Shown: positions 1 through 8,959, numbered from the stretch's first letter. The stretch is 64,000 nt of DNA from Arthrobacter sp. NtRootA1 (GCF_019976975.1 NZ_AP024630.1:1302001-1366000), one strand, 5' to 3'. Translations and numbers: made by a program. Notes: a model not told the origin generated them from the sequence alone.

Positions 1-1134
1 GGTCGTCATGCGCGCTCCGGTCATGCCAAAGGGGTGCCCCAGGGCAATCGCGCCGCCGTGGACGTTGAGCTTCTGTGGGTCGATGCCCAGTTCACGGGCG
101 CTGGCAACCACTTGGACCGCAAAGGCTTCGTTGAGCTCCACGAGGTCGATATCGTCAATCGTCAGTCCTGCCAGCGCCAACGCCCGCCGCGTTGACTCAA
201 CTGGCCCCATGCCCATGAGTTCGGGGGAAAGGGCGGAAACGGCGGTGGAGACAACGCGCGCCAGCGGTTGTAGTCCAAGCTCCCGAGCGCGGGAGTCACT
301 CATGACCAGGAGGGCGGCGGCGCCATCGTTCAGTGGGCACGCATTGCCCGCGGTCACTGTACCTTGGGGCCGGAAAACGGGCTCCAGGGCAGATACAGCT
401 TCCAAGGTCACTCCTGCCCTCGGAGAGTCATCCCGCTCAACCAGGGTGCCGTCCTTGCGCGCGTACGGCGTGATTTCGCGGGCGTAGAAACCCGAAGCGA
501 TGGCCGCTTCGGCGCGATTCTGGCTCAGCACGCCCCACTCGTCCTGCTCTGCCCGACCGATTCCGTAGCTGGTGGCAACATTCTCGGCCGTCTGGCCCAT
601 GGCGATATAGACGTCGGGAAGCCTCCCCCCAAGCCGCGGATCCGTCCAGGGAATGTTCGACGCCGCCCGGGCGGCTGACCGCTGGGCTGCGGATTCGAAG
701 AGTGGGTTGTGGTTGCCGGCGTCGGTCTGTCCGGCCCCTGCCCAATTCTGGTATCTCGAGACACTTTCGACGCCGGCTGAGATGATCGCGTTTGCTTCAC
801 CGGCTTTGATGGCGTGGAATGCCATACGAAGAGTCTGGAGGCTGGAAGCGCAGAACCGGTTGATGGTCGCCGCCGGAACGCGGTCCAGGCCTGCAAGGAC
901 AGCGACGACGCGGGCCATGTTGGAGCCCGCTTCGCCACTGGGTTCGGCGCATCCCAGCAGGATGTCATCAAGGCCGCCTCCATCTTCGGCGGCAGGATCG
1001 AAACCCGGAACTTTCGCGAGTGCGGCCTGCACCATGGCGGTGGCAAGGTCGTCGGGGCGTTCGTCCTTGAGGGAGCCTTTGAAGGCCCGCCCGATTGGAC
1101 TTCTGGCAGTGGAAACGATGACAGCCTCAGTCAT
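1..1134 (-). CDS. Acetyl-CoA C-acyltransferase (thiolase), 3' end outside window
   Basis: This is a thiolase that condenses or cleaves acyl-CoA and acetyl-CoA in fatty-acid or ketone metabolism. The frame is open from the ATG at 1134 to the window edge, about 378 codons, so only the last few residues are missing. Visible family marks are the nucleophilic cysteine in NRFCASSLQTLR, the SAGVESVSRY segment, NEAFAVQ and the C-terminal GGAIALGHPFG with the catalytic His. The start is supported by a -10-like TAAGCT exactly 6 nt upstream and no Shine-Dalgarno, so the mRNA is probably leaderless. It follows the gal genes on the same strand but is separated from them by a strong hairpin, so it is probably a separate unit. 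The exact substrate chain length cannot be read from the sequence. Confidence 0.93.
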   Translation of the reverse strand, partial: MTEAVIVSTARSPIGRAFKGSLKDERPDDLATAMVQAALAKVPGFDPAAEDGGGLDDILLGCAEPSGEAGSNMARVVAVLAGLDRVPAATINRFCASSLQTLRMAFHAIKAGEANAIISAGVESVSRYQNWAGAGQTDAGNHNPLFESAAQRSAARAASNIPWTDPRLGGRLPDVYIAMGQTAENVATSYGIGRAEQDEWGVLSQNRAEAAIASGFYAREITPYARKDGTLVERDDSPRAGVTLEAVSALEPVFRPQGTVTAGNACPLNDGAAALLVMSDSRARELGLQPLARVVSTAVSALSPELMGMGPVESTRRALALAGLTIDDIDLVELNEAFAVQVVASARELGIDPQKLNVHGGAIALGHPFGMTGARMTT

Positions 1135-1140
1135 GGCCCC

Positions 1141-1146
1141 AGCTTA
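1141..1146 (-). promoter_or_regulatory. -10 element of thiolase gene, leaderless
   Basis: TAAGCT on the minus strand lies 6 nt before the ATG at 1134, which would put the transcription start at or next to the start codon. It lies inside the left arm of the gal terminator hairpin. Confidence 0.5.
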
Positions 1147-1179
1147 CGCCCGGCATCTGGAAGGAAGACGGGCGTAAGC
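1142..1179 (-). terminator. Hairpin after galK
   Basis: GCTTACGCCCG (1142-1152) and CGGGCGTAAGC (1169-1179) form a perfect 11-bp stem. It begins about 9 nt after the galK stop, in the direction of transcription. There is no clear T tract, so it is a probable rather than canonical terminator. Confidence 0.55.
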
Positions 1180-1187
1180 CTGAGAGG

Positions 1188-2348
1188 TCAGGCCAAGCGA
1201 AGGGCACCTGCAGCTGGAGTCACGGTAAAGATGTCCGGTGCAGTGAAAGCGGCTTCAGCGAACGCACGCACGACGGCGTCACGCACCTGTTGCTCTTGGC
1301 CGACCGGAGTCAGGGCGATGGCAGAGCCGCCGAAACCGCCCCCGGTCATGCGGGCTCCGATCGCGCCGTTGGCCCTGGCTGTCTCCACGGCGAGGTCGAG
1401 CTCGGGGCAGGAGATCTCGAAGTCGTCGCGCATGGACACGTGGCTGGCGTCCAACAGTGGGCCAATACTGGCCGGGCCTTCGCTGTTGAGGATTTCCACG
1501 GTCTGGAGTACTCGGTCGTTTTCGGTGACCACGTGCCGGACCCTGCGAAGGGTTGTCTCATCCAGTAGGCCAGCAGCTTCCTCCAAGGAATCCACGCCGA
1601 CGTCGCGCAGTGCTTTGACGCCGAGAATTTCGGCACCCAACTCGCAGGAAGCGCGCCTGGAGGCGTAACCGCCGTCGGCATGTGAATGCGACACCTTTGT
1701 GTCGATGACCAACAGGATCAGGCCAGATGCCTCGGCGTCGAAGGGGACCAGGTCAACGTGCTGGTCCCGGCAATCCAGGAACACAGCATGGCCCTTCGCT
1801 CCGCGCAGTGAAGCGGATTGGTCCATGATGCCGGTGGGGGCGCCGACGAACACGTTTTCAGCACGCTGGGTGGCGAGCACCAGATCCTCCGCGCCTAAAC
1901 CTGCCCCGGTGAGGTCATTGAGGGCGGAAATAACGGCACATTCGATCGCGTGGGAGGACGAGAGCCCGGCACCCAGCGGAACGTCCGAATCGAGCAGCAG
2001 GTCAAAACCGGGAACGTCAATGCCACGCTCTTTCAAGGCCCAGGCAACGCCCAGTGGATAGCGTGACCAGCCTTCGCCGGATCCTGGTTCCATGCCGGAA
2101 AGGTCCGCCTCTACCAAGCCGTGACCGCCAAACAAGGACAACAACCGCACGGTGGAGTCCCCGCGGAGGCGAATTGCCACCTTGGCGGTCTTATCGATGG
2201 CGAATGGCAGGACGAAGCCCTCGTTGTAATCCGTGTGTTCGCCGATCAGGTTGACGCGTCCCGGTGCCTGCCACACGCCGTCCGGAACTGAACCAAAGGT
2301 TTCCTGGAAGCGGGCAGAAAGCACGCTGGTGTCAGTGGTGGTGGTCAT
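1188..2348 (-). CDS. galK: Galactokinase
   Basis: Galactokinase phosphorylates alpha-D-galactose at C1 with ATP, the first committed step of the Leloir pathway, in the cytoplasm. The 386-aa protein is of normal length and carries the N-terminal galactokinase signature GRVNLIGEHTDYNEG (about residues 29-43), the GHMP-kinase ATP loop PLGAGLSSSHAIE and the C-terminal GHMP motif MTGGGFGGSAI. The ATG overlaps the galT stop by 4 nt (ATGA), so the two are translationally coupled and co-transcribed with galT first. The sugar is probably supplied by a transporter outside this window. Confidence 0.96.
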   Translation of the reverse strand: MTTTTDTSVLSARFQETFGSVPDGVWQAPGRVNLIGEHTDYNEGFVLPFAIDKTAKVAIRLRGDSTVRLLSLFGGHGLVEADLSGMEPGSGEGWSRYPLGVAWALKERGIDVPGFDLLLDSDVPLGAGLSSSHAIECAVISALNDLTGAGLGAEDLVLATQRAENVFVGAPTGIMDQSASLRGAKGHAVFLDCRDQHVDLVPFDAEASGLILLVIDTKVSHSHADGGYASRRASCELGAEILGVKALRDVGVDSLEEAAGLLDETTLRRVRHVVTENDRVLQTVEILNSEGPASIGPLLDASHVSMRDDFEISCPELDLAVETARANGAIGARMTGGGFGGSAIALTPVGQEQQVRDAVVRAFAEAAFTAPDIFTVTPAAGALRLA

Positions 2349-3505
2349 GCTCGGGTGCCTTCCAGGGTGTCGGCCAAACGTGTGGTGTTGGTGGCTGCAG
2401 CGACGTCGCGGAGTCGCTCCGCCACGGCTTCCGGGGTGGTGTCATTGATGAACGCGCCCATGGCTGCTTCAGAGCCTGCGAGGTACTTGAGCTTATCGGC
2501 AGCGCGGCGTGGTGAGGTCAGCTGGAGGTGCAACTGGCCGGCCGGGCGCAGGACCGGGTCCAGTGGTGCCTGGTGCCAGGCCGAAATGTACGGCATGGGG
2601 GTGGGGTAGAGGGCATCAAGCCGCTTCAGCAGGTCCAGGTAGACGTGGGAGAGCTCGTCGCGTTCTTCGCCCGTCAGGGCAGCGAGGTCGGGGATGCTGC
2701 GGTGGGGGACCAGATGGATTTCCAGAGGCCAGCGGGCGGCGAAGGGCACGTAGGCGCTGAAATGCTTGGCTTCGAGAACCATACGGCTGCCATCCTCGCG
2801 TTCTGCCTTGAGTAGGGACGCACCCAGCGTTTCTTTCGCGTCGACGTCGTCGTAGTATTTGCGGGCTACCGCGCCCAGGGCGGCGGCCCGGGGCGTGACG
2901 TAGGGATACGCGTAAATCTGGCCGTGGGGGTGGTGGAGGGTGACTCCGATATCGGCGCCGCGGTTCTCGAACGGGAAGACCTGCTTGATGCCGGGCAGGG
3001 CGCTGAGTGCTTCTGTGCGTTGTGCCCAAGCCTCGATGACGGTGCGGGCGCGGGTCTCTCCCAGTTCGGCGAAGGACCCTGTGTGCCGCGGCGTGAAGGC
3101 CACAACTTCGCAGCGGCCGTAGGCAGGTCCGGTGACGCCGTGGCCGGCGAATCCATGACCTGGGATCTCCGGAATGTCGCCCAGTACCGGTCCCAGCGAG
3201 GGGAACCGGTTTTCGAAAACCACGACGTCGTAATCCGGCGCGGGGATCTCGGATGGGTTATCGGCAGTGGTGGGGCAAATGGGGCATTGGTGGGCCGGGG
3301 GGAGGTGGGTGCGGCTTTGCCGATGGGCGGCCACTGCTACCCATTCGCCGGACAGGGCGTCGTACCTGACCTCGCCAGGCTCGCCCCTTGCTGGAAGCTC
3401 GCGGTGATCCACCAGCGATTCCGGGGTGCGCTCAGGAGTTCCGGGGTCGTCAAAGTAGATCAACTCACGGTTGTCGGCGAGGCGGGTGCTGGTCATACGG
3501 CTCAT
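2345..3505 (-). CDS. galT: Galactose-1-phosphate uridylyltransferase
   Basis: GalT exchanges UDP between UDP-glucose and galactose-1-phosphate. The HIT-type active site HHPHGQIYAYPY, with the nucleophilic His in HPH, is present, and CxxC-like cysteines (CPICP) near the N-terminal third fit the metal site. I chose the ATG at 3505 (MSRMTS). A longer frame back to a TTG at 3532 exists but would add a non-family N-terminus. An AATGAT lying 6 nt upstream of 3505 could be a -10 for a leaderless start; the ATG at 3496 is another option. galT-galK form an operon, divergent from the aldose 1-epimerase across about 80 bp. Confidence 0.93.
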   Translation of the reverse strand: MSRMTSTRLADNRELIYFDDPGTPERTPESLVDHRELPARGEPGEVRYDALSGEWVAVAAHRQSRTHLPPAHQCPICPTTADNPSEIPAPDYDVVVFENRFPSLGPVLGDIPEIPGHGFAGHGVTGPAYGRCEVVAFTPRHTGSFAELGETRARTVIEAWAQRTEALSALPGIKQVFPFENRGADIGVTLHHPHGQIYAYPYVTPRAAALGAVARKYYDDVDAKETLGASLLKAEREDGSRMVLEAKHFSAYVPFAARWPLEIHLVPHRSIPDLAALTGEERDELSHVYLDLLKRLDALYPTPMPYISAWHQAPLDPVLRPAGQLHLQLTSPRRAADKLKYLAGSEAAMGAFINDTTPEAVAERLRDVAAATNTTRLADTLEGTRA

Positions 3506-3588
3506 GGGTCCATCATTCCACAAAGCAATCAAAAACGCATAGTTTCAAACAAAAGCTAACATTGGCTACTGCTTGGGGAAAGGCAGGC
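3506..3588. promoter_or_regulatory. Divergent galT / epimerase control region
   Basis: This 83-bp AT-richer segment separates galT from the epimerase gene. It holds two TCAAA half-sites in direct repeat 16 nt apart (in tcaaaaacgcatag and tttcaaac) and, on the minus strand, TGTTTG. A DeoR/SugR-type sugar regulator could bind here, but that is inference from the shape only. The -10 candidate for galT is AATGAT (3512-3517, minus). Confidence 0.3.
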
Positions 3589-4572
3589 ATGCAGTACGGT
3601 ATTGCCATGCCTGCGTCTCCGCCCCCTGCATCCTTGCCAGCCGCCCAAAACCCGGGCGAAGCAGCACCCCGCCGCTTCGCCACCGGCCGCCAATTCGAAC
3701 TTCGGCGGGACGATGCGCTCGCCGTCGTGACCGAGCTTGCTGCAGGTCTTCGGCTGTACTCCCGCGGAGGCGTCCAACTTACCGAAAGTTACGGTGACGC
3801 AGAGATTCCGCCAGGCGCCACGGGAATCATGCTAGCCCCGTGGGCCAACCGGGTGGAGGATGGCGCCTGGTACCTCAACGGCAAGAAACAGCAGCTCGAT
3901 ATCACCGAGGTCTCACGCAACAACGCCAGCCACGGACTCCTCCGCAACGCGGGCTACACCCTGGTGGACGAGTCTGAGTTCTCAGTGACGCTGGAAGCAA
4001 CCGTCTTCCCCCAGCATGGCTACCCTTTCCTTGTCCGGCACATCGTTCGGTATGAGCTCGACGAAAACCTGGACCTTCGTGTCTCACAGACGATGGTCAA
4101 CGATTCCCAGATGGACGCCCCCGTCGTCCTGGGTGCCCACCCCTATCTTCGGCTTGGTGAGGTAGCCGTCGAAGACTTGGTCCTGACCGTCAAGGCAGCC
4201 ACCCGCCTGGTAGCGGACGAGCGATTGATTCCCCGCAGCACCGCTGCGGTGGAGGGAGACTTTGACCTTTCCGCGGGTCGGGCGGTGGGCAGCTTGGACA
4301 TTGACGTCGCCTTGACGGACCTGACGTTCGACGGCGGCGTGGCCCGCCATACGCTGACTGCGCCGGATGGACGGAGCGTGTCACTCGTGCAGGACCAGAA
4401 CTGCCAGTATGTCCACGTGTTCGTCACGGACACGTTCCCAGGCCGATCAAAAGTAGTCGCCATTGAGCCCATGACCGGTCCAGCCAACGCGTTTAACAGC
4501 GGAGATGGTCTGCGCTGGCTTGCGCCAGGGGAGACGTTGACCATGACGTGGGGGATTACCGCCTCCATCTAG
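3589..4572 (+). CDS. Aldose 1-epimerase (mutarotase) family protein
   Basis: This enzyme interconverts alpha and beta anomers of aldoses, feeding galactokinase with the alpha form. About 327 aa. The catalytic pair of histidines is visible in NNASHGLLRN and VLGAHPYLRLGE, and the catalytic Glu in AIEPMTGPANAFN. The ATG at 3589 (MQYGIAM) follows GGGGAAAGGC and is the likeliest start; the ATG at 3607 is a close alternative. The open frame continues upstream into galT, but that part is antisense to galT and is not coding. Divergence from galT-galK supports a role in galactose use, although many members act on other hexoses or sugar phosphates. Confidence 0.9.
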   Translation: MQYGIAMPASPPPASLPAAQNPGEAAPRRFATGRQFELRRDDALAVVTELAAGLRLYSRGGVQLTESYGDAEIPPGATGIMLAPWANRVEDGAWYLNGKKQQLDITEVSRNNASHGLLRNAGYTLVDESEFSVTLEATVFPQHGYPFLVRHIVRYELDENLDLRVSQTMVNDSQMDAPVVLGAHPYLRLGEVAVEDLVLTVKAATRLVADERLIPRSTAAVEGDFDLSAGRAVGSLDIDVALTDLTFDGGVARHTLTAPDGRSVSLVQDQNCQYVHVFVTDTFPGRSKVVAIEPMTGPANAFNSGDGLRWLAPGETLTMTWGITASI

Positions 4573-4575
4573 GCT
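4570..4575 (+). promoter_or_regulatory. Possible -10 element for the AI-2E permease gene
   Basis: TAGGCT overlaps the epimerase stop codon and lies about 55 nt before the next start. It matches the TAnnnT form of other -10 elements in this window. Confidence 0.3.
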
Positions 4576-4629
4576 ATGTGCGCGGCGGGCCGGTTTCCCA
4601 TACGGGGCGGCCTGCGGAATTATGGGTTC

Positions 4630-5910
4630 ATGACGCCAACACCGGACGCCAAATCACGTTCTGACCAACAAATCGCCCAAGACATTCCCTATGGGGTGCG
4701 CATTGCGGCCGCGTGGTCGTGGCGAATGGGCCTGATCCTGTTGATGATCGGCGCCCTGGTATGGCTGCTCGGCAAGGTCAGTTTCCTCATCATTCCGGTC
4801 ATGGTCGCCGCCCTCCTGGCCGGACTCCTCTACCCGGTAGTGATCTGGCTACGCAAGCGGAATGTGCCCAACGGGGCGGCCGTGGCAATCACGGTGCTGG
4901 CTTTCATTGGAGTCATCGGAGGCGCCCTTGCCCTGGTAGGCAGGCAGCTTGTCTCAGGATTCAGCGAGCTGTGGACGGAGGCCCTGACAGGCATCCAGCA
5001 GATCCAGGACTGGCTGGCAGCCGGGCCCCTGCACCTGACGGCTGACCAGATTGACCAGTACGTCTCTGACGCCGTCACCGCCCTGCAGAACAACAGCAGC
5101 ACCATCCTCAGCGGCGCCCTGTCCTTTGGCAGTACCGCCGGTCACTTCGCGGCCGGCTTGGTCCTTGCCCTCTTTATCCTGATCTTCTTCCTGTTGGAAG
5201 GCAGCCGGATTTGGGGCTTCCTGGTCCGGCTTCTGCCCAAGAGGGCACGCAGGGCTGCCGATGGTGCCGGACGCCGTGGCTGGACGTCCATGGTCAGCTA
5301 CGTACGGATCCAGATGTTCGTTGCATTTGTCGACGCCGTGGGCATCGGCGTTGGTGCGGCCATCATCCAGGTCCCCCTCGCGCTTCCTCTGGCGGTCCTG
5401 GTGTTCATCGGTTCGTTCATTCCGGTGGTGGGTGCGCTGGTTACTGGTGCGATAGCCGTCCTGCTGGCCCTTGTGGCGAACGGACCCGTGAACGCCCTGA
5501 TTATGTTGGCCATCGTCCTGCTTGTCCAGCAGCTTGAAAGCCATATCCTGCAGCCGCTGGTCATGGGTAAGGCTGTGGCCCTCCATCCCGTCGCAGTAAT
5601 CCTTTCGGTAGCAGCCGGATCCTATCTCGCAGGCATTCCCGGAGCGCTCTTCGCAGTGCCACTGCTCGCCGTAGTAAACACGGCGGTTCGCTACATTGCC
5701 GGCCGGACGTGGGAACATGATGAAGGATTGGGCGCGGCAGAGCTGCAGCCTGGAGCCGCATCGTCGGAAACTGATAGCGACTCCAACTTCAAGGAAGTCC
5801 ACCTTCCGGGAGCCGGATCCCGCAGCGGCAGCAGCGCTGCCGGCAAGACCAAGGCCGCAGATAACACCTCCGTCCAGGAGCCTGCAGTTGACACCAACAA
5901 AGGAGAATAG
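4630..5910 (+). CDS. AI-2E family transporter
   Basis: This polytopic membrane protein belongs to the AI-2E / PerM permease family. Members export small molecules or ions, and the substrate cannot be inferred. From the ATG at 4630 it has about 426 aa, with two N-terminal helices (starting LILLMIGALVWLL), a periplasm-facing domain, then a block of six or so helices ending near residue 345, and a hydrophilic Ser/Ala-rich tail of about 70 residues. The ATG at 4576 would add 18 residues of unlike composition, so I preferred 4630. It ends 3 nt before ilvA, which suggests a shared transcript. Confidence 0.88.
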   Translation: MTPTPDAKSRSDQQIAQDIPYGVRIAAAWSWRMGLILLMIGALVWLLGKVSFLIIPVMVAALLAGLLYPVVIWLRKRNVPNGAAVAITVLAFIGVIGGALALVGRQLVSGFSELWTEALTGIQQIQDWLAAGPLHLTADQIDQYVSDAVTALQNNSSTILSGALSFGSTAGHFAAGLVLALFILIFFLLEGSRIWGFLVRLLPKRARRAADGAGRRGWTSMVSYVRIQMFVAFVDAVGIGVGAAIIQVPLALPLAVLVFIGSFIPVVGALVTGAIAVLLALVANGPVNALIMLAIVLLVQQLESHILQPLVMGKAVALHPVAVILSVAAGSYLAGIPGALFAVPLLAVVNTAVRYIAGRTWEHDEGLGAAELQPGAASSETDSDSNFKEVHLPGAGSRSGSSAAGKTKAADNTSVQEPAVDTNKGE

Positions 5911-5913
5911 TCA

Positions 5914-7152
5914 GTGAATACCCTCGATACCCTGCCCGTCACGCTGGACGATGTCCTCAAGGCGCAGGAGTTGCTCGAGGGCATTATTACCAAGACTCCG
6001 GTGGAGTCGTCCCGTGCGCTGGGGAGCCTCGTGGGCGGCAACGTCTTCTTTAAATGCGAGAACCTGCAGCGGGCGGGATCATTCAAGGTCCGCGGTGCGT
6101 ACGTGCGGATGGCGCGCCTGAATGAGGCCGAGAAGAAGCGGGGCGTGGTAGCTGCCTCCGCAGGCAACCACGCACAAGGCGTAGCCGTAGCCGCAAAGAG
6201 CCTTGGCATCAACGCGCGCATCTATATGCCGCTCGGTGTCGCGCTTCCCAAGCTTGCAGCAACACGCAGCCATGGTGCCGAAGTCATCCTTCACGGCCAC
6301 AACGTGGATGAGGCATTGGCCGAAGCCCAGCGCTATGCCAACGAAACAGGCGCAGTCTTTGTGCACCCCTTTGACAACGTGGACGTCGTCGCCGGCCAGG
6401 GCACCATCGGACTGGAGATCCTGGAGCAGATCCCCAACGTGGACACCATTCTCATGGGCGTCGGCGGCGGCGGACTTCTTGCAGGCGTCGCAGTGGCCAT
6501 CAAGGCTAAGGCCAAAGAGCTCGGACGCGAGATTCGGGTCATCGGGGTGCAGGCGGAAAACGCGGCCGCCTATCCTCCGTCCCTCGCTGCGGACGCCCTG
6601 GTACCGCTCAAAAAGGTTTCGACCATGGCTGATGGCATCGCCGTAGGCCGACCAGGGCAGCTTCCTTTCAGCATCATCCGCGAGCTCGTGGACGATGTCG
6701 TGACTGTGAGCGAGGATTCCCTTGCCCGGGCCCTGATCTTCCTTCTGGAACGGGCCAAGATGGTCGTGGAGCCGGCAGGCGCGGTGGGAGTAGCCGCGCT
6801 GATGGATGGCAAAATCGAAAACCCGGGGAACACCGCCGTCGTGCTTTCCGGTGGCAACATCGATCCGATGCTGATGCTCAAGGTCATCCAACGCGGCCTC
6901 TCGGCTGCGGGCCGGTTCATGACGGTTCGAATGATGCTGGACGACCGCCCAGGCTCACTGGCGACGATCGCCCGCATCATTGCCGAAAACGACGCCAACG
7001 TCACGGGCCTGGACCACACACGCCTGGGTGGTTCCATCAGCATGGGCGATGTCTCCATCACCATCAACCTGGAAACGAAGGGCCACGAACACGGCGAGCA
7101 GGTCCTCGGCGCGTTGAGGGCCGAAGGCTTCCAGCCGATCGTGGTGCACTGA
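5914..7152 (+). CDS. ilvA: Threonine ammonia-lyase with C-terminal ACT-like domain
   Basis: This PLP enzyme deaminates threonine to 2-oxobutyrate, the entry to isoleucine synthesis. 412 aa. The Schiff-base lysine is Lys58 in GSFKVRGA, the phosphate loop is GVGGGGLLAG, and the last 80 or so residues (from about MMLDDRPGSLA) have the shape of one ACT regulatory domain, matching the short ilvA type rather than the two-domain E. coli enzyme. The GTG start at 5914 follows a good AAAGGAGAA. It sits between a permease and a rhomboid gene with gaps of 3 and 14 nt, so the three are likely one operon. Serine can be a side substrate in this family. Confidence 0.93.
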   Translation: MNTLDTLPVTLDDVLKAQELLEGIITKTPVESSRALGSLVGGNVFFKCENLQRAGSFKVRGAYVRMARLNEAEKKRGVVAASAGNHAQGVAVAAKSLGINARIYMPLGVALPKLAATRSHGAEVILHGHNVDEALAEAQRYANETGAVFVHPFDNVDVVAGQGTIGLEILEQIPNVDTILMGVGGGGLLAGVAVAIKAKAKELGREIRVIGVQAENAAAYPPSLAADALVPLKKVSTMADGIAVGRPGQLPFSIIRELVDDVVTVSEDSLARALIFLLERAKMVVEPAGAVGVAALMDGKIENPGNTAVVLSGGNIDPMLMLKVIQRGLSAAGRFMTVRMMLDDRPGSLATIARIIAENDANVTGLDHTRLGGSISMGDVSITINLETKGHEHGEQVLGALRAEGFQPIVVH

Positions 7153-7166
7153 CGGGAGCCGCAGAT

Positions 7167-7781
7167 ATGGTGCTCGAAACGCCTGACGGATCCAAGGCCG
7201 AGGCCAAGGAGACACTCGCGGGCCGAGCCAAGGGCGGCCTGCTGTTCATGGGCGGCTTCGTGATCCTGCTGTACGTCATCGAGTTCCTGAACACGCTGAT
7301 GAGGCATGGCCTCAACGCTACTTTTGGGCTGCGGTCACGGAGCCTGGATGGCGTCCTGGACATCCTGACGTTTCCACTGCTCCATGCGAACCTCAACCAT
7401 TTGCTGTCCAACACCCTGCCCCTGATCATCTTCGGCTTCCTGGTTTTCCTGGCAGGCATCAGGGTGTTCCTCACGGCACTGGCCTTCAGCTGGTTGGGTT
7501 CGGGCCTGACGGTGTGGCTTATTGGTGGGGGAGGAATCACGGTGGGGGCGTCAGGGCTGGTGTTTGGGTTCTTCGCGTTCCTGCTGGTCAGGGGTTTCTT
7601 CAACAGGAGCTGGTGGCAGATTCTTCTGTCCGTGGTCCTCTTCATGGCGTACGGCAGCATCCTCTTTGGGGTGCTGCCAACCGTCATGGGCTTTATTTCG
7701 TGGCAGGCCCACTTGGGCGGGGCCATTGGAGGGATTATCGCGGCCATCCTGTTGCGTCCGAAATCCCGGACCATCATCTGA
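7167..7781 (+). CDS. Rhomboid family intramembrane serine protease
   Basis: This six-helix membrane protease cleaves transmembrane segments of partner proteins. 204 aa, close to the minimal rhomboid core. The conserved HANLNHLLSN (residues 73-82) gives the His and Asn of the oxyanion region, Ser129 lies in the GASG motif, and His182 in WQAHLGGAIGG completes the Ser-His dyad. The ATG at 7167 follows CGGGAG. There is no extra cytoplasmic domain. The substrate is unknown. It ends the permease-ilvA run and is followed by a strong two-sided hairpin. Confidence 0.92.
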   Translation: MVLETPDGSKAEAKETLAGRAKGGLLFMGGFVILLYVIEFLNTLMRHGLNATFGLRSRSLDGVLDILTFPLLHANLNHLLSNTLPLIIFGFLVFLAGIRVFLTALAFSWLGSGLTVWLIGGGGITVGASGLVFGFFAFLLVRGFFNRSWWQILLSVVLFMAYGSILFGVLPTVMGFISWQAHLGGAIGGIIAAILLRPKSRTII

Positions 7782-7795
7782 GGCAAGCACGAAAA

Positions 7796-7830
7796 ACGCC
7801 GGCCCACCCTGCAAAGGGGTGGACCGGCGT
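7796..7830. terminator. Bidirectional terminator between rhomboid gene and greA
   Basis: A 14-bp stem (7796-7809 with 7817-7830, one mismatch) has a 7-nt loop and is flanked by GAAAAA on the left and CTTTTT on the right. It therefore gives a T tract in both directions, for the rhomboid gene on plus and greA on minus. Confidence 0.85.
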
Positions 7831-7848
7831 CGGGCTTTTTCGTGCTGC

Positions 7849-8343
7849 TTAGGCGACGTACGGCTTGGCGGAAACGATCTCCACCGGAATTTCCTTGCCG
7901 TTGGGGGCGGTGTAGCTGAGCTTGTCGCCCTCCTTGTGGCCGATGATGGCGGCACCCAGCGGAGACTTCTCGCTGAAGACATCGAGGTCGGAGTCACCGG
8001 CGATCTCGCGGGAGCCGAGCAGGAACGTCTCTTCGTCCCCGGCGATGCGGGCAACAACCAACATGCCGGGCTCTACGATTCCGTCATCGGCAGGAGCTTC
8101 GCCAACCTGGGCATCGCGCAGGAGCGCGGTGAGCTGACGGATGCGGGCTTCAATCTTGCCCTGCTCTTCCTTGGCTGCGTGGTATCCGCCGTTTTCCTTG
8201 AGGTCGCCTTCCTGGCGGGCGGCTTCGATCTTCTGGACGATTTCCGCCCGGCCAGCGCCGGAAAGGTGGTCCAGCTCAGCCTTCAAGCGGTCGAAAGCTT
8301 CCTGGGTAAGCCAAGCTGCTGTGGCGCTGTTGGTGGTAGACAC
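7849..8343 (-). CDS. greA: Transcription elongation factor GreA
   Basis: GreA enters the RNA polymerase secondary channel and stimulates cleavage of backtracked transcripts. From the GTG at 8343 it has 164 aa, the usual family length. The N-terminal half is a charged coiled coil (from LTQEAFDRLKAELDHL through ARIRQLTALLRDA) and the C-terminal half is the FKBP-like domain with SPLGAAIIGHKEGD. The GTG follows AAAGGAGA at good spacing. The frame runs on upstream to 8487 but that part has no family similarity. A promoter with TTGGGT and TACAAT lies about 95 nt upstream. Confidence 0.95.
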   Translation of the reverse strand: MSTTNSATAAWLTQEAFDRLKAELDHLSGAGRAEIVQKIEAARQEGDLKENGGYHAAKEEQGKIEARIRQLTALLRDAQVGEAPADDGIVEPGMLVVARIAGDEETFLLGSREIAGDSDLDVFSEKSPLGAAIIGHKEGDKLSYTAPNGKEIPVEIVSAKPYVA

Positions 8344-8437
8344 GGATTTCTCCTTTTGATCTGACAAAGCAAAGACCCCGCCGAGGTGGCCACTCGTGAA
8401 ACTCAGTAACCAACTTAACGGGGTGAAGGTTTCATCC

Positions 8438-8466
8438 ATTGTAGTAAATCCTCTGGACGAACCCAA
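8438..8466 (-). promoter_or_regulatory. greA promoter
   Basis: On the minus strand TTGGGT (8461-8466) and TACAAT (8438-8443) are separated by 17 bp, a good primary-sigma match. The predicted start gives a leader of about 90 nt. Confidence 0.55.
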
Positions 8467-8494
8467 ACTGGTTGAGTTGTGGGTCACACGATTG

Positions 8495-8953
8495 TTATTT
8501 CCCGCTGTCCACGATCCAGCAATTGTCCACCACCCCGGCTACGGCGGGCGACTCGGTTCTCAGCACGGTGCGTTGGGCTGTTGTGTTGCCGCCATCTGCA
8601 CTGTCCTTGGGCTCATTGGGGCCGATCTCAACCACTTTCCAGCCCACCACCGCGAACTTGGAATCCATGGCCTTTACGGCGCATTTGGCCGTGGCTCCCG
8701 GGTACTTGGTGACCTGGTAATCCACCTCGGCTTGCGTGCCATCCACAGTGCTGTAGCCGATGTCTTTGAAGGTCACCGGGGCTTGTGCAGAGGACGTTGC
8801 CACCCATGCTGCGAACACAATTCCGAGGACCAGGGCCACGATGACGATGTTCCGCTTCGATGTACGGGTCAAGCCGCGCTTTTGACCACCGTAGCGATTG
8901 GCTAGGCTGTTGCTTGCCGGTAGTTCGTTGGCCGATAGGTCCTCTGAAGTCAC
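8495..8953 (-). CDS. DUF4307 domain-containing membrane protein
   Basis: 152 aa. A hydrophilic N-terminus with a basic patch (GLTRTSKR) is followed by one transmembrane helix (about residues 35-55, NIVIVALVLGIVFAAW) and an extracellular domain with two cysteines, CAVKAMDS and NCWIVDS, that could form a disulfide. This matches the actinobacterial DUF4307 family, whose function is unknown. It lies head-to-head with mca, a position often seen in actinobacteria. The GTG start at 8953 has TAAACT 6 nt upstream, so the mRNA is probably leaderless. Confidence 0.85.
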   Translation of the reverse strand: MTSEDLSANELPASNSLANRYGGQKRGLTRTSKRNIVIVALVLGIVFAAWVATSSAQAPVTFKDIGYSTVDGTQAEVDYQVTKYPGATAKCAVKAMDSKFAVVGWKVVEIGPNEPKDSADGGNTTAQRTVLRTESPAVAGVVDNCWIVDSGK

Positions 8954-8959
8954 CTATCC

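Noticed and set aside
3388..3588. Longer N-terminus for the aldose 1-epimerase
   Set aside because: The upstream part of the frame lies antisense inside galT and has no family similarity.
8344..8487. 48-residue extension of greA
   Set aside because: It covers the greA promoter and leader, and GreA proteins begin at the GTG after AAAGGAGA.
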